From: Enhydrobacter aerosaccus
GTDB lineage: Bacteria > Pseudomonadota > Alphaproteobacteria > Reyranellales > Reyranellaceae
Length of the DNA stretch: 64,000 bases
Reading direction: 5' to 3'
Assembly: GCF_900167455.1 (NCBI RefSeq)
Contig: NZ_FUWJ01000001.1
Span: 1,054,001-1,118,000 of the forward strand
In this document: positions 1 to 8,102 of the stretch, one piece after another
Position numbering within the stretch: the first letter of the stretch is position 1
Layout of the letters: each line of letters starts with the position of its first letter
Program-made: the position numbers and the translations under genes
The notes under the pieces: generated by a model
The model's database searches: none
What the model was told of the DNA's origin: nothing
What the model saw: only the letters and a program-made list of their open reading frames with translations

Positions 1-485
1 ATGTCGAGCGCCTGCAGCGAATCGGATCGGGGATCGTCCTGCGTCCGACCCTCGTCTATGGCCGTTACGACGATTTCTCGCCTCAGACCGGTCATTTCGT
101 TCCGACCTTGATCTCCAAGGTCGTGGATCGCGTTCGACCGATCGAGATCTGGGGCAACGGCGAGCAATCGCGCAATCTGCTGCACGGGGCCGATCTAGCA
201 CAGGCCGTGCTCGCGGCCTTGGACGCAGACCTGCCGACTTACGCGACATTCAACGTCGTCTCTCCGGACGACGTGACCGTAAACAGGATCGTGCGGGAGC
301 TTGTCGATCTGGACGGCTTCATCGACGCCGATATCCGCCACGATCTTGCGCGAGGCGGCGGCCCGTCCACCCTGGCAGTGTCAGGATCAGCGTTTGGAGC
401 GGCCACGGGCTGGAAAGCCAGGACTGGCCTCCGGGAAGGGCTTTCGGATGCTGTCGCATGGTACCGGCAGGCTAACAAGTCTTGA
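1..485 (+). CDS. NAD-dependent epimerase/dehydratase, C-terminal part (truncated by window edge)
   Basis: The reading frame is open from base 3 to the TGA at 483-485, so the N-terminal Rossmann half lies outside the window. The visible 160 residues contain the extended-SDR features RPTLVYGRYD, then IEIWGNGEQSRNLLHGADLAQA (split here by its role: substrate-side loop followed by the acidic helix) and a C-terminal EGLSDAVAWYRQ helix. These match the C-terminal sugar-binding half of NDP-sugar epimerases and reductases. It resembles the complete epimerase at 2646-3620 and opens the sugar-biosynthesis locus. The exact sugar cannot be told from this part. Confidence 0.85.
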   Translation, partial: VERLQRIGSGIVLRPTLVYGRYDDFSPQTGHFVPTLISKVVDRVRPIEIWGNGEQSRNLLHGADLAQAVLAALDADLPTYATFNVVSPDDVTVNRIVRELVDLDGFIDADIRHDLARGGGPSTLAVSGSAFGAATGWKARTGLREGLSDAVAWYRQANKS

Positions 486-606
486 TGGCTTGGCGGAAGC
501 GACGGCTCTGCTCCCAGGTTGGCGCATTGAAAGACCTTCCTCCTTTGGGTACGACTGTGGCGCCAATCCAGGTGAACAGTGGCCCTTGCGATGGGGAGAG
601 TCGAAT

Positions 607-1536
607 TTGAGCAGCCGTGACGAGTTATATCGCCGTCTCTTCAGAACCGCGCTTCTGATCAGACTCGTCGAACAGCGCATCATCGAGCTCTATCCCTCCG
701 ACAAGATCCAAAGCCCTGTGCATCTTTCCATCGGGCAGGAAGCCGTTGCCGTCGGCGCGTGCGATGCCTTGCGCAAGGATGACGTGGTCTTTGCGACTTA
801 TCGGTCGCATGCCTTCTATATCGCCAAGGGCGGTCGGCTGGATGCCATGTTTGCCGAGCTCTACGGCAGGATGGGGGGCGTTTCGAAAGGCAAGGCGGGA
901 TCGATGCACCTCTCTGCCCCGGAGGTCGGCCTCATGGGCTCGTCCGCCGTTGTCGCCAGTGCCATACCGCATGCCGTCGGTGCCGCCTTGGCTTTCAAGC
1001 GCCGGAAGAGCTCGCGTATCGCGGTGACTGTGTTCGGCGACGGTGCAACCGAAGAGGGCGTCTACCACGAAAGTCTGAACTTCGCCGCGCTGACGAAGGC
1101 ACCGGTTCTCTTCCTGTGCGAGGATAACGGTCTGGCGGTTCATAGCCACCGCCACATCCGGCAATCCTACGGCTTGTTGCAGCATGCCGCCTCCTACGGG
1201 ATTGCCACCCGGAGATTGGATGAAGGGTGGGACGCCGTTGCGGTCCGAGAGGCGACAGTCGAGGCGGTGGAGCGAGTGCGTGCAGGCGAGCCGTTCCTGC
1301 TCGAGATCGCCACCGCACGCTACAAGGAACATGTTGGCGTCGGCGAGGATTTCCATTTCGGCTACCGAGCCCAGGCCGATATCGACCGGTGGAAGCGGCA
1401 CGATCCGCTGATCCAGGACAGGCAGTTGGTCGAAGCGCTGACGCCGGAAGTCGAACGCGAGATCGCCCAGGCCGTGGCATTCGCCGAGAGCAGTCCCACG
1501 CCCGGACGGGCGGAACTGCTCACCGATGTCCTCTAA
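607..1536 (+). CDS. Thiamine-diphosphate dehydrogenase E1 component, alpha subunit
   Basis: This 309-residue protein is the alpha subunit of a 2-oxoacid dehydrogenase-type E1, which binds thiamine diphosphate and decarboxylates a 2-keto acid. The TPP motif is visible as GDGATEEG at residues 144-151, ending at Asn174 in CEDN, and the N-terminal SIGQEA segment is typical. The start is TTG at 607, six bases after GGGGAGAG; the frame stays open upstream, but those residues look non-coding. It overlaps the beta-subunit gene by 11 bp. No E2 or E3 gene is near, and the neighbours are sugar-nucleotide enzymes, so a role in making a modified sugar or side chain is possible (inference). Confidence 0.88.
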   Translation: MSSRDELYRRLFRTALLIRLVEQRIIELYPSDKIQSPVHLSIGQEAVAVGACDALRKDDVVFATYRSHAFYIAKGGRLDAMFAELYGRMGGVSKGKAGSMHLSAPEVGLMGSSAVVASAIPHAVGAALAFKRRKSSRIAVTVFGDGATEEGVYHESLNFAALTKAPVLFLCEDNGLAVHSHRHIRQSYGLLQHAASYGIATRRLDEGWDAVAVREATVEAVERVRAGEPFLLEIATARYKEHVGVGEDFHFGYRAQADIDRWKRHDPLIQDRQLVEALTPEVEREIAQAVAFAESSPTPGRAELLTDVL

Positions 1537-2641
1537 TTCGCGGATGCCGACAATGAACGTTACTGCGACGAAGCAGAAGCCCACCGCAACACGTGTCCTG
1601 TCTTATGCGGGTGCGCTTCTCGAAACGATGGATGCCGGTCTCGCCTCGAGCCCCAATGTCTTCATCATGGGGCAGGGGGTCGATGACTTTAAGGGCATCT
1701 TCGGGTCGACGACCGGGCTTGCTGAAAAATACGGTGCCGACCGCGTGTTCGACGTCCCACTCATGGAAGAGGGGATGACCGGTGCGGCGATCGGAGCGGC
1801 TTTGGTCGGTGATTATCCGATCACCACGCACATTCGCGCCGATTTCGCCTTCCTGGCGATGAACCAGATCATCAATCTGGCGTCCAAGTATTCCTATATG
1901 TTTGGCGGTCTAATGCGCTGCCCGATGCTGATCCGCGTCGTGGTCGGTCGCAGCTGGGGACAGGGGGCACAGCATTCGCAGAGCCCGCAGGCGACCTTCG
2001 CGCACTACCCCGGTCTGACGGTGGTGATGCCGGCGACCAGCCAGGCGATCGTGGACATGTATCCGCAGATCATCAACAAGCATCCGGGACCCGTGATCAG
2101 CATCGAGCATCGTCTGCTCTACAATCTCGACTTTTCGGTCGCCGACTCCGGATCGAAGATTCCGCTCACCAGCTACGTCGCTCGCCCCGGCAAGGACGTC
2201 ACCGTGGTGGCAACTTCTGTCATGGTAATCGAGGCACTGCGTGCTGCGCAGTATGCCGAGGACAAGGCGGGCATCCAGGCGGAGGTCATCGATCTCAATT
2301 CGATCAGCGATCCCGATTGGGATCTCGTGGTCGACAGCGTCCGCAAGACCGGTCGGCTGGTGATCGCCGATACATCCTGGCTCGAATATGGCCTCGCGGG
2401 CGAGGTGTGCCGGCAATTGGTCATGCGTGATCCGGGCTTGCTGAGGGTGCCGCCGGCGATGCTGGGCATGGCCAAGGCGCCTTGTCCGACGGCGAAGAGC
2501 CTCGAGGACCTCTACTATCCAAGCCAGCACGAGACCGTCGATGCGATCCTGACCCAGGTGAAGGGCCAGGAGCACGGAATTCCGCTGCCGACCGAACGGT
2601 CGATGACGGAAGGCTACAAGCGGTTCCGCGGTCCGTTCTGA
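1526..2641 (+). CDS. Thiamine-diphosphate dehydrogenase E1 component, beta subunit
   Basis: This 371-residue protein is the transketolase-like beta subunit that pairs with the alpha subunit just upstream to form an alpha2beta2 E1. DVPLMEEGMTG carries the glutamate expected to activate the thiamine ring, and the C-terminal transketolase domain starts near residue 215 (GKDVTVVATS). The gene begins inside the alpha gene, which points to translational coupling. ATG codons at 1544 and 1553 are alternative starts, and none has a strong ribosome binding site. The substrate is unknown; pyruvate, acetoin or branched-chain type E1s look alike at this level. Confidence 0.88.
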   Translation: MSSNSRMPTMNVTATKQKPTATRVLSYAGALLETMDAGLASSPNVFIMGQGVDDFKGIFGSTTGLAEKYGADRVFDVPLMEEGMTGAAIGAALVGDYPITTHIRADFAFLAMNQIINLASKYSYMFGGLMRCPMLIRVVVGRSWGQGAQHSQSPQATFAHYPGLTVVMPATSQAIVDMYPQIINKHPGPVISIEHRLLYNLDFSVADSGSKIPLTSYVARPGKDVTVVATSVMVIEALRAAQYAEDKAGIQAEVIDLNSISDPDWDLVVDSVRKTGRLVIADTSWLEYGLAGEVCRQLVMRDPGLLRVPPAMLGMAKAPCPTAKSLEDLYYPSQHETVDAILTQVKGQEHGIPLPTERSMTEGYKRFRGPF

Positions 2642-2645
2642 CCCG

Positions 2646-3620
2646 TCAGGCCGCGGCCATCTTGTTGGCTCGGTACCACTCGATCGTGCGGCGCAGCCCT
2701 TCCTCCAGGGAAAGGCGCGCCTCGAAGCCGAGCTTGGACCGCGCCAGGCTGTTGTCCATGAGACGCACCGGAATGGTGCTGGGGCGGGACGGGTCGAAGC
2801 GAATATCGGCGCCGGTATAGCCATCCACCTTGAGCAGGGCCTGCAGGATCTGCTCCACGGTATGTCCCTTGCCGGCACAGATGTTGACGGCAAAATGCGG
2901 AAGGTCAGTGGCGAAGGCGGCGAGCATGCCGTCGATGAAATCGTCGACATGGATCACGTCGCGGATGTCGCGTCCGGTTCCCCATACCTCGATCGGGGAT
3001 TGCCGCTCGACGACGCGGCGCAGCAGCGCCGCGGTGACATGGCTGACACCGAAATCGAATTTGTCGTAGGGGCCGAAGACATTGGAAGGGCGCACGACGA
3101 CGGTCGGCATCGGTGACGCGATCTTCTCGGCGTAGGTGCGGCAGAGGATTTCCGCATACCGCTTCATCCACCCGGCGGGGAAGTAGACGTCATCTGGATC
3201 GCCGTCGAACATCTCCGGCTCGGTCACCGGGCGGGCACCGGTCGGTGGGTAGGCAGCGCCGCTCGAGATGAAGCAGAACTTCTGGATGCGCGCCTGATAG
3301 GCGGCTTCGAGGAGAAGGGTATTGATCAGGACGTTGGGCGTGATGTGCACCAGCGGCGTCGCGCGAATGACTGCTGCTCCCGATGTATGAGCCGCGCAGA
3401 GGAAGACGAAATCCATGCCGTCGACGGCTCGCACGCAATCCTCGGCCTTGCGCAGGTCGAGCTGCAGGACCTCGGCATCCGGGAAAGCAGCCTGAAGCGG
3501 CTTATCGTGGATCGTCAGGCGCAGCCGCGCTCCTTCGCGGGCGAGCCTGAGCGCCAGATTTGTTCCAATGAAGCCGGCGCCGCCGGCGACCAGCACTCGC
3601 TTGCCCGTAAAGTCCATCAT
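2646..3620 (-). CDS. NAD-dependent epimerase/dehydratase (extended SDR)
   Basis: A 324-residue sugar-nucleotide SDR with the NAD motif GGAGFIG at residues 13-19, NVFGPYDKFDFG and the IEVWGTGRDIRDVIHVDD substrate-side segment. The usual Tyr-xxx-Lys pair is unusual: the Lys in AGWMKRYAE is present, but Ala occupies the position four residues before it, with a Tyr seven residues before. Two in-frame ATGs (3620 and 3617) follow GAGAG; the second has the better spacing. It converges on the E1 beta gene with a 4-base gap. Reaction type (epimerase, dehydratase or reductase) cannot be assigned. Confidence 0.87.
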   Translation of the reverse strand: MMDFTGKRVLVAGGAGFIGTNLALRLAREGARLRLTIHDKPLQAAFPDAEVLQLDLRKAEDCVRAVDGMDFVFLCAAHTSGAAVIRATPLVHITPNVLINTLLLEAAYQARIQKFCFISSGAAYPPTGARPVTEPEMFDGDPDDVYFPAGWMKRYAEILCRTYAEKIASPMPTVVVRPSNVFGPYDKFDFGVSHVTAALLRRVVERQSPIEVWGTGRDIRDVIHVDDFIDGMLAAFATDLPHFAVNICAGKGHTVEQILQALLKVDGYTGADIRFDPSRPSTIPVRLMDNSLARSKLGFEARLSLEEGLRRTIEWYRANKMAAA

Positions 3621-3747
3621 GCTCTCGACGTCACAACTGTGCCTTCGCCTTAGCATGCGCACGCCCGCGCAGCGAAGCCTTTGCCAGATCGTCCCTTTGC
3701 TGGCCATCGGCGTTGAAAGACACCAAGGGGCCCTCTAAAGGAGCGGC

Positions 3748-4719
3748 ATGAAATACCGGCCGCTAGGCAAGACGGGACTCCTGGTCTCCGAAATCGGGTT
3801 CGGCGCCTGGGGCATCGGCGGCCGGACGACCGGTCATACTTCCTATGGTGATACCGACGATCGCACCTCGCTGGCGGCACTCGCGCGCGCGTTGGAATGC
3901 GGCATCACGTTCTTCGATACGTCGAGTGCGTATGGCAGTGGTCACAGCGAGGAACTGATTGGCCGAGCGTTCCGGACCGAACGCCACCGGGTCGTGATCG
4001 CCACCAAGGCCGGCTATGAGTCGTGGGATCGTCCTCCCGATTTTTCGCCACGAGCGATCATCGCCTCGACAGAGGGCAGTCTCCGGCGCTTGCAGACCGA
4101 CTACATCGATCTCCTCCAATTGCACAATCCGGCTCGGGAGACGCTCGCGGTCGGTGAGGCGGTCGGCGCGTTACGGGACTTGCAGGAGGCGGGCAAGATC
4201 AGGGCATGGGGCGTATCCACCAAAGGTCCCGCGGAAGCGCTCGAGGCCGTAAGCATGGCGTCGGCGCCGGTCATCCAGATCAATTTCAACATGATGGACG
4301 TCCGCGCCGTGACGACCGGTCTTTTGCAGGAGGCGGTGAAACGGCAGGTCGGAGTCATTGGCCGCACGCCGCTGAACTTCGGCTTCCTGTCGGGCATGGT
4401 TCGGCGGGACACCACGTTCCCGCCGGGCGATCATCGGCTTGGCTGGTCCCGAGCCCAGCTCGACAACTGGATCGATGGCGCGGCCGATCTGCTTCACGCC
4501 GTGGGAGCCGAACCGGGGCCGTCGGCGGTTCAGGCTGCGTTGCGCTTCTGCTTGGCCTTCCCCGAACTCTCGACCACCATTCCGGGCATCCTCACATCCG
4601 ACGAAGCGGAACAGAACGCGCGGGCGAGCGACCTGGGGCCATTGCCGGCCGCTGCCGTGGCGGCGGTCCTCGAGATCAACCGTACTCGGGATTTCTTCGT
4701 CGGCAGGGCAGGCGCTTAG
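3748..4719 (+). CDS. Aldo/keto reductase
   Basis: A 323-residue NADPH-dependent reductase of the AKR superfamily with a (beta/alpha)8 barrel. The catalytic tetrad is visible: Asp and Tyr in FFDTSSAYGSG, Lys in VVIATKAGY and His in LLQLHNPA. The N-terminus KYRPLGKTGLLVSEIGFGAW is typical. AAAGGAG sits seven bases before the ATG. Its position among sugar-nucleotide enzymes suggests reduction of a keto sugar or aldehyde intermediate, but AKRs are common and the substrate is not shown. Confidence 0.9.
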   Translation: MKYRPLGKTGLLVSEIGFGAWGIGGRTTGHTSYGDTDDRTSLAALARALECGITFFDTSSAYGSGHSEELIGRAFRTERHRVVIATKAGYESWDRPPDFSPRAIIASTEGSLRRLQTDYIDLLQLHNPARETLAVGEAVGALRDLQEAGKIRAWGVSTKGPAEALEAVSMASAPVIQINFNMMDVRAVTTGLLQEAVKRQVGVIGRTPLNFGFLSGMVRRDTTFPPGDHRLGWSRAQLDNWIDGAADLLHAVGAEPGPSAVQAALRFCLAFPELSTTIPGILTSDEAEQNARASDLGPLPAAAVAAVLEINRTRDFFVGRAGA

Positions 4720-4726
4720 CCCACGG

Positions 4727-5812
4727 TCAGCCTGCCGGCACAGGTTCCGCGGCCGCGATTTCTTCCCAGGCAGCCCGGCACAGGGACCTGGTCTCGAGCT
4801 TTTCTGCCGCCAAGCCCCAATCCTCGGGCTGGGACGGGGTAGGCTTCTCGCCCCGGGCCCAGCGAGTCGCGGGCCAGACGAAATTTCGCTCGATCGAGGG
4901 GCCCAATACCGAATTGACGCCCCGCACCCGACGCCGCGGATAGTCCAGTAACATCCTGGCCTGGTGCGCGGCTTCGCTGCTGAATTTCCTCAGGAGATAG
5001 GCTTCGAGGCGGCGCTGCCACGGCCGCCAGACCTGGGTGACCCTGGCATTGTTCAAGTTGCCGTGGACCGGCTTGTAGACGCGGCAGGCCGCGGGCCATC
5101 GGCATTCCCGGGCTCCGAGTGCGGCCGCCGCATGCATGGCCAGAGAATCGACGTCGAGGGCGAGGACGGTGCGGTCTCGAGCGTGCCCGCGCAGACGATG
5201 CCAGTAGGATGCCGCCATGAGGGTGAAATCGCCGCAGGCGTTGGTGTGCAGGTCGCGAATTTGCCACAGCGGCGACTGTTGGAGGCACGATTGGGGCGTG
5301 GATGGTGCAGACCCCAGCCCCGTCAGCAACTCCGGCCCCTCGAGCTGCCAAACCGCGTCATCGGCGATGTCGTGGCGATCGATGCGGTACATGGTGTCGG
5401 GATCGAGGTCCTGGCGGGCGATCCGCTCGATGACCTCGGGCGAAAAGACGGTGTCGCTGGCTTTCGGGGTTATGAACCGGCCACGGGCGCGGCGGATGCC
5501 GACATTTGAGGCCTCGCCGCCGTTCAGGCCGCGTTCGTGCGCGCCGGCCAGGCGGTAATGATACTTCGGATCGACGATGATTCCGCGGACGGCGACGTGT
5601 CTCGATCGGTTGGGGATATCCAGCACATCCAGCAGGAGAGGCCGGTCCGGCGCCGGATTCCATTCGACCAAGACGATTTCCGAAGGCACGGACGCGTCGT
5701 CGAGCTGCCGGGCAAGGGTCGTGGTCGCGCGACTTACTCGTTCCACATAGCCTGGCGTATATCCGTCATTGCGGCCCCAGGTAACGAAGCTGACATAGGG
5801 TTGGGCGTTCAT
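4727..5812 (-). CDS. Glycosyltransferase-like protein with GRND motif
   Basis: A 361-residue protein whose N-terminus YVSFVTWGRNDGYTPGY resembles a GT-A (family 2-like) glycosyltransferase start, with the expected first beta strand followed by an arginine-asparagine-aspartate motif. LVEWNPAP and ARGRFITPKASDTVFSPE fit the nucleotide-sugar and metal-binding segments, although a classical DxD is not obvious. No membrane segment is seen, so it is probably cytosolic and acts before export. The protein at 10777-12354 shares the GRND start. Acceptor and donor are unknown. Confidence 0.7.
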   Translation of the reverse strand: MNAQPYVSFVTWGRNDGYTPGYVERVSRATTTLARQLDDASVPSEIVLVEWNPAPDRPLLLDVLDIPNRSRHVAVRGIIVDPKYHYRLAGAHERGLNGGEASNVGIRRARGRFITPKASDTVFSPEVIERIARQDLDPDTMYRIDRHDIADDAVWQLEGPELLTGLGSAPSTPQSCLQQSPLWQIRDLHTNACGDFTLMAASYWHRLRGHARDRTVLALDVDSLAMHAAAALGARECRWPAACRVYKPVHGNLNNARVTQVWRPWQRRLEAYLLRKFSSEAAHQARMLLDYPRRRVRGVNSVLGPSIERNFVWPATRWARGEKPTPSQPEDWGLAAEKLETRSLCRAAWEEIAAAEPVPAG

Positions 5813-6062
5813 TCGGCGGCCCGCTTATAGGGCATGGTTCACGGCTTGTCTGATCTTTCGCAGGCTATCGATGTGCCTTTACGGAGGCAAATTGCACACC
5901 TTCCCGCCCCAAGTACCAGCGGCCGCCTTCGGCCGACGCGGGCTATTGGTATTGCTTTCGGGGCGGCCTCAACTAATTTGAGGGATCAACACCACCCCGA
6001 CCACCGGACCATTCGGCCATGGGGCCGATCGTGCTCCCGGCGGGGAGAGCAACGGAGTCTGG
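5813..6062. other. Divergent intergenic region, no gene seen
   Basis: This 250-bp gap separates the divergent glycosyltransferase-like and radical SAM genes and should hold both promoters. It is less GC-rich than its flanks (for example GGGCTATTGGTATTGC and CTCAACTAATTTGAG). I could not place a convincing promoter pair, terminator or RNA. Confidence 0.5.
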
Positions 6063-8102
6063 ATGTCACCGCCGAACGAAACCCACGCTATGACGGAAGT
6101 CCGCGCGGCTGGAGATCGCGAGGATAGGGTTGCGGTGGGCCTCGTCCAGATCAACAATTCCTTTTCCGGGCAGAACTATCTGCCTTACTCGATCGCCTTG
6201 CTGCAGACCTATGTGCAGCAGAAGTCGCCCGATCCGGGCCGCTATCGCTTCCTCCCGGCCCTCTACAAGCGGATTCGCATTTCCGACGCCGTGAACGCCC
6301 TGCTGGGTGCCGATATCGTGGGATTCAGTACCTACGTGTGGAACGGTCGTATCTCACTGGAGATCGCGCGCCGGCTCAAGGCGTCGAAGCCCGGCATCAT
6401 GATCGTCTTTGGCGGGCCGCATGTCCCCGACCAGCCCGAGGCTTTTCTGCGCGCCAATCGGCAGATCGATCTCGCGGTCCACAACGAGGGTGAACGCACC
6501 TTCCTGAAACTGCTCGAGGCGTTTCCCGACCGCGAAGCGTGGCGAGGACTGCCCGGCGTGAGCTTCATCGCGGCCGATGGAAGCTTCGTGCGCAACCCGA
6601 ACATCGACCGGGTGCGGGACCTGGATGAAATCCCGTCGCCGTTCCTGGAGGGGGCATTCGACGAGATCATGGCGGCCAACCAGCACGAAAGCTGGATCGG
6701 GCTGTGGGAAACCAATCGGGGCTGTCCGTTCCGCTGTACCTTCTGCGATTGGGGATCCGCCACGGCGGGCAAGGTGACGAAGTTCGGCGAGGAACGGCTG
6801 TTCCGCGAAGTCGACTGGTTTGCCCAGAAGAAGATCGAGTACATCTTCTGTTGCGATGCCAACTTCGGCATCCAGAAGCGCGATGTCGACATCGCCAATT
6901 ACGTTGCCGAGACCAAGAGGAAGACGGGATATCCGGTCGCCTTGTCGGTGCAGAACACCAAGAACGCCACCGAACGCGCCTATCTGACGCAGAAGATCCT
7001 GTCGGATGCCGGCCTGAACAAGGGCGTGGCGCTCTCGATGCAGAGCGTCGACATGACGACGCTCGAGGCGATCAAGCGGGACAATATCTCGCTCGATACC
7101 TACATGGAGCTCCAGCGCCGCTTCACCAAGGACAAGGTCGAGACCTATTCGGATCTGATCCTCGGCTTGCCGGGCGAGACCTACGAGTCGTTCGTCAAGG
7201 GCGTCGACCAGCTGATCGAGAACGGCCAGCACAACCGCATCCAGTTCAATAACCTGTCGATCCTGCCGAATGCCGAGATGGGCGATGCCGCCTATCAGGC
7301 CAAGTACGGCATGGTCACGGTCGAGTCCAAGATCATCAACATCCACGGCGAGCGCGTCGAACTGGACGACGACGTGCCCGAGGTGCAGGACCTGGTCGTG
7401 GCGACGGCGGCCATGCCCAAGGCGGATTGGCGGCGGACGCGGACGTTCTGCTGGATGACCGCGCTGCTGCATTTCGACAAGCTGTTCCAGATTCCTCTCA
7501 TCATGGCGCATGGGATTTCCGGTATCTCCTACCGCGACATGATCGAGGCGTTCATGGCGGCCGATCCGGCCCGCTTCCCGATGATCGCCGAGATCAACGC
7601 CTTCTTCGAAAAGGAAGCCCAGTCGATCCAGAACGGCGGCGCGGAATACGTCTTCTCGAAGGAATATCTCGGCATCTATTGGCCGGCGGACGAGTATATC
7701 TTCGTCAAGCTGACCGCCGATGGGAAGTTCGATGCCTTCTATGCCGAGGCCGGGCGGCTGCTGGCCGAAACGGTGAAGCAGAAGAGCTCCAATCTGCCGA
7801 TGGATATCATCGACGAGGCGATCCGGCTGAACCATGCCCTGGTACATCAGCCCTTCGCCAAGACCGACCTGAAGGTCAGGCTGCGCTACGACCTGCTGGA
7901 TTACTGGCAGAAGGTGCGGGCCGGAGAGGAAGCGCTGCTGCGCGAGTCGCCGCTGGTGGTCGAGATCGACCGGACCAGCAAGCCCTACGACGATTTCCAG
8001 AAATGGTGCCGCGAAATCGTTTGGTGGGGCAACAAGAAGGGCGCCTATCTCTATTCACCGCGCGCCGCCGCCGTCACGCCGGAACTCGCGGGTCATTACT
8101 GA
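6063..8102 (+). CDS. B12-binding-type radical SAM protein
   Basis: A 679-residue enzyme with an N-terminal cobalamin-binding-like fold (about residues 20-160, GADIVGFSTYVWN and MIVFGGPHVPDQPE) followed by a radical SAM barrel. The [4Fe-4S] cysteines are C221, C225 and C228 in RGCPFRCTFCDWG. The usual B12 motif DxHxxG is not present, so cobalamin would bind base-off without a histidine ligand, or not at all. A C-terminal region of about 280 residues is not assigned. GGAG lies upstream of the ATG at 6063, with a second possible ATG at 6090. In this locus it could methylate or rearrange a glycan precursor (inference). It overlaps the convergent next gene by 7 bp. Confidence 0.82.
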   Translation: MSPPNETHAMTEVRAAGDREDRVAVGLVQINNSFSGQNYLPYSIALLQTYVQQKSPDPGRYRFLPALYKRIRISDAVNALLGADIVGFSTYVWNGRISLEIARRLKASKPGIMIVFGGPHVPDQPEAFLRANRQIDLAVHNEGERTFLKLLEAFPDREAWRGLPGVSFIAADGSFVRNPNIDRVRDLDEIPSPFLEGAFDEIMAANQHESWIGLWETNRGCPFRCTFCDWGSATAGKVTKFGEERLFREVDWFAQKKIEYIFCCDANFGIQKRDVDIANYVAETKRKTGYPVALSVQNTKNATERAYLTQKILSDAGLNKGVALSMQSVDMTTLEAIKRDNISLDTYMELQRRFTKDKVETYSDLILGLPGETYESFVKGVDQLIENGQHNRIQFNNLSILPNAEMGDAAYQAKYGMVTVESKIINIHGERVELDDDVPEVQDLVVATAAMPKADWRRTRTFCWMTALLHFDKLFQIPLIMAHGISGISYRDMIEAFMAADPARFPMIAEINAFFEKEAQSIQNGGAEYVFSKEYLGIYWPADEYIFVKLTADGKFDAFYAEAGRLLAETVKQKSSNLPMDIIDEAIRLNHALVHQPFAKTDLKVRLRYDLLDYWQKVRAGEEALLRESPLVVEIDRTSKPYDDFQKWCREIVWWGNKKGAYLYSPRAAAVTPELAGHY

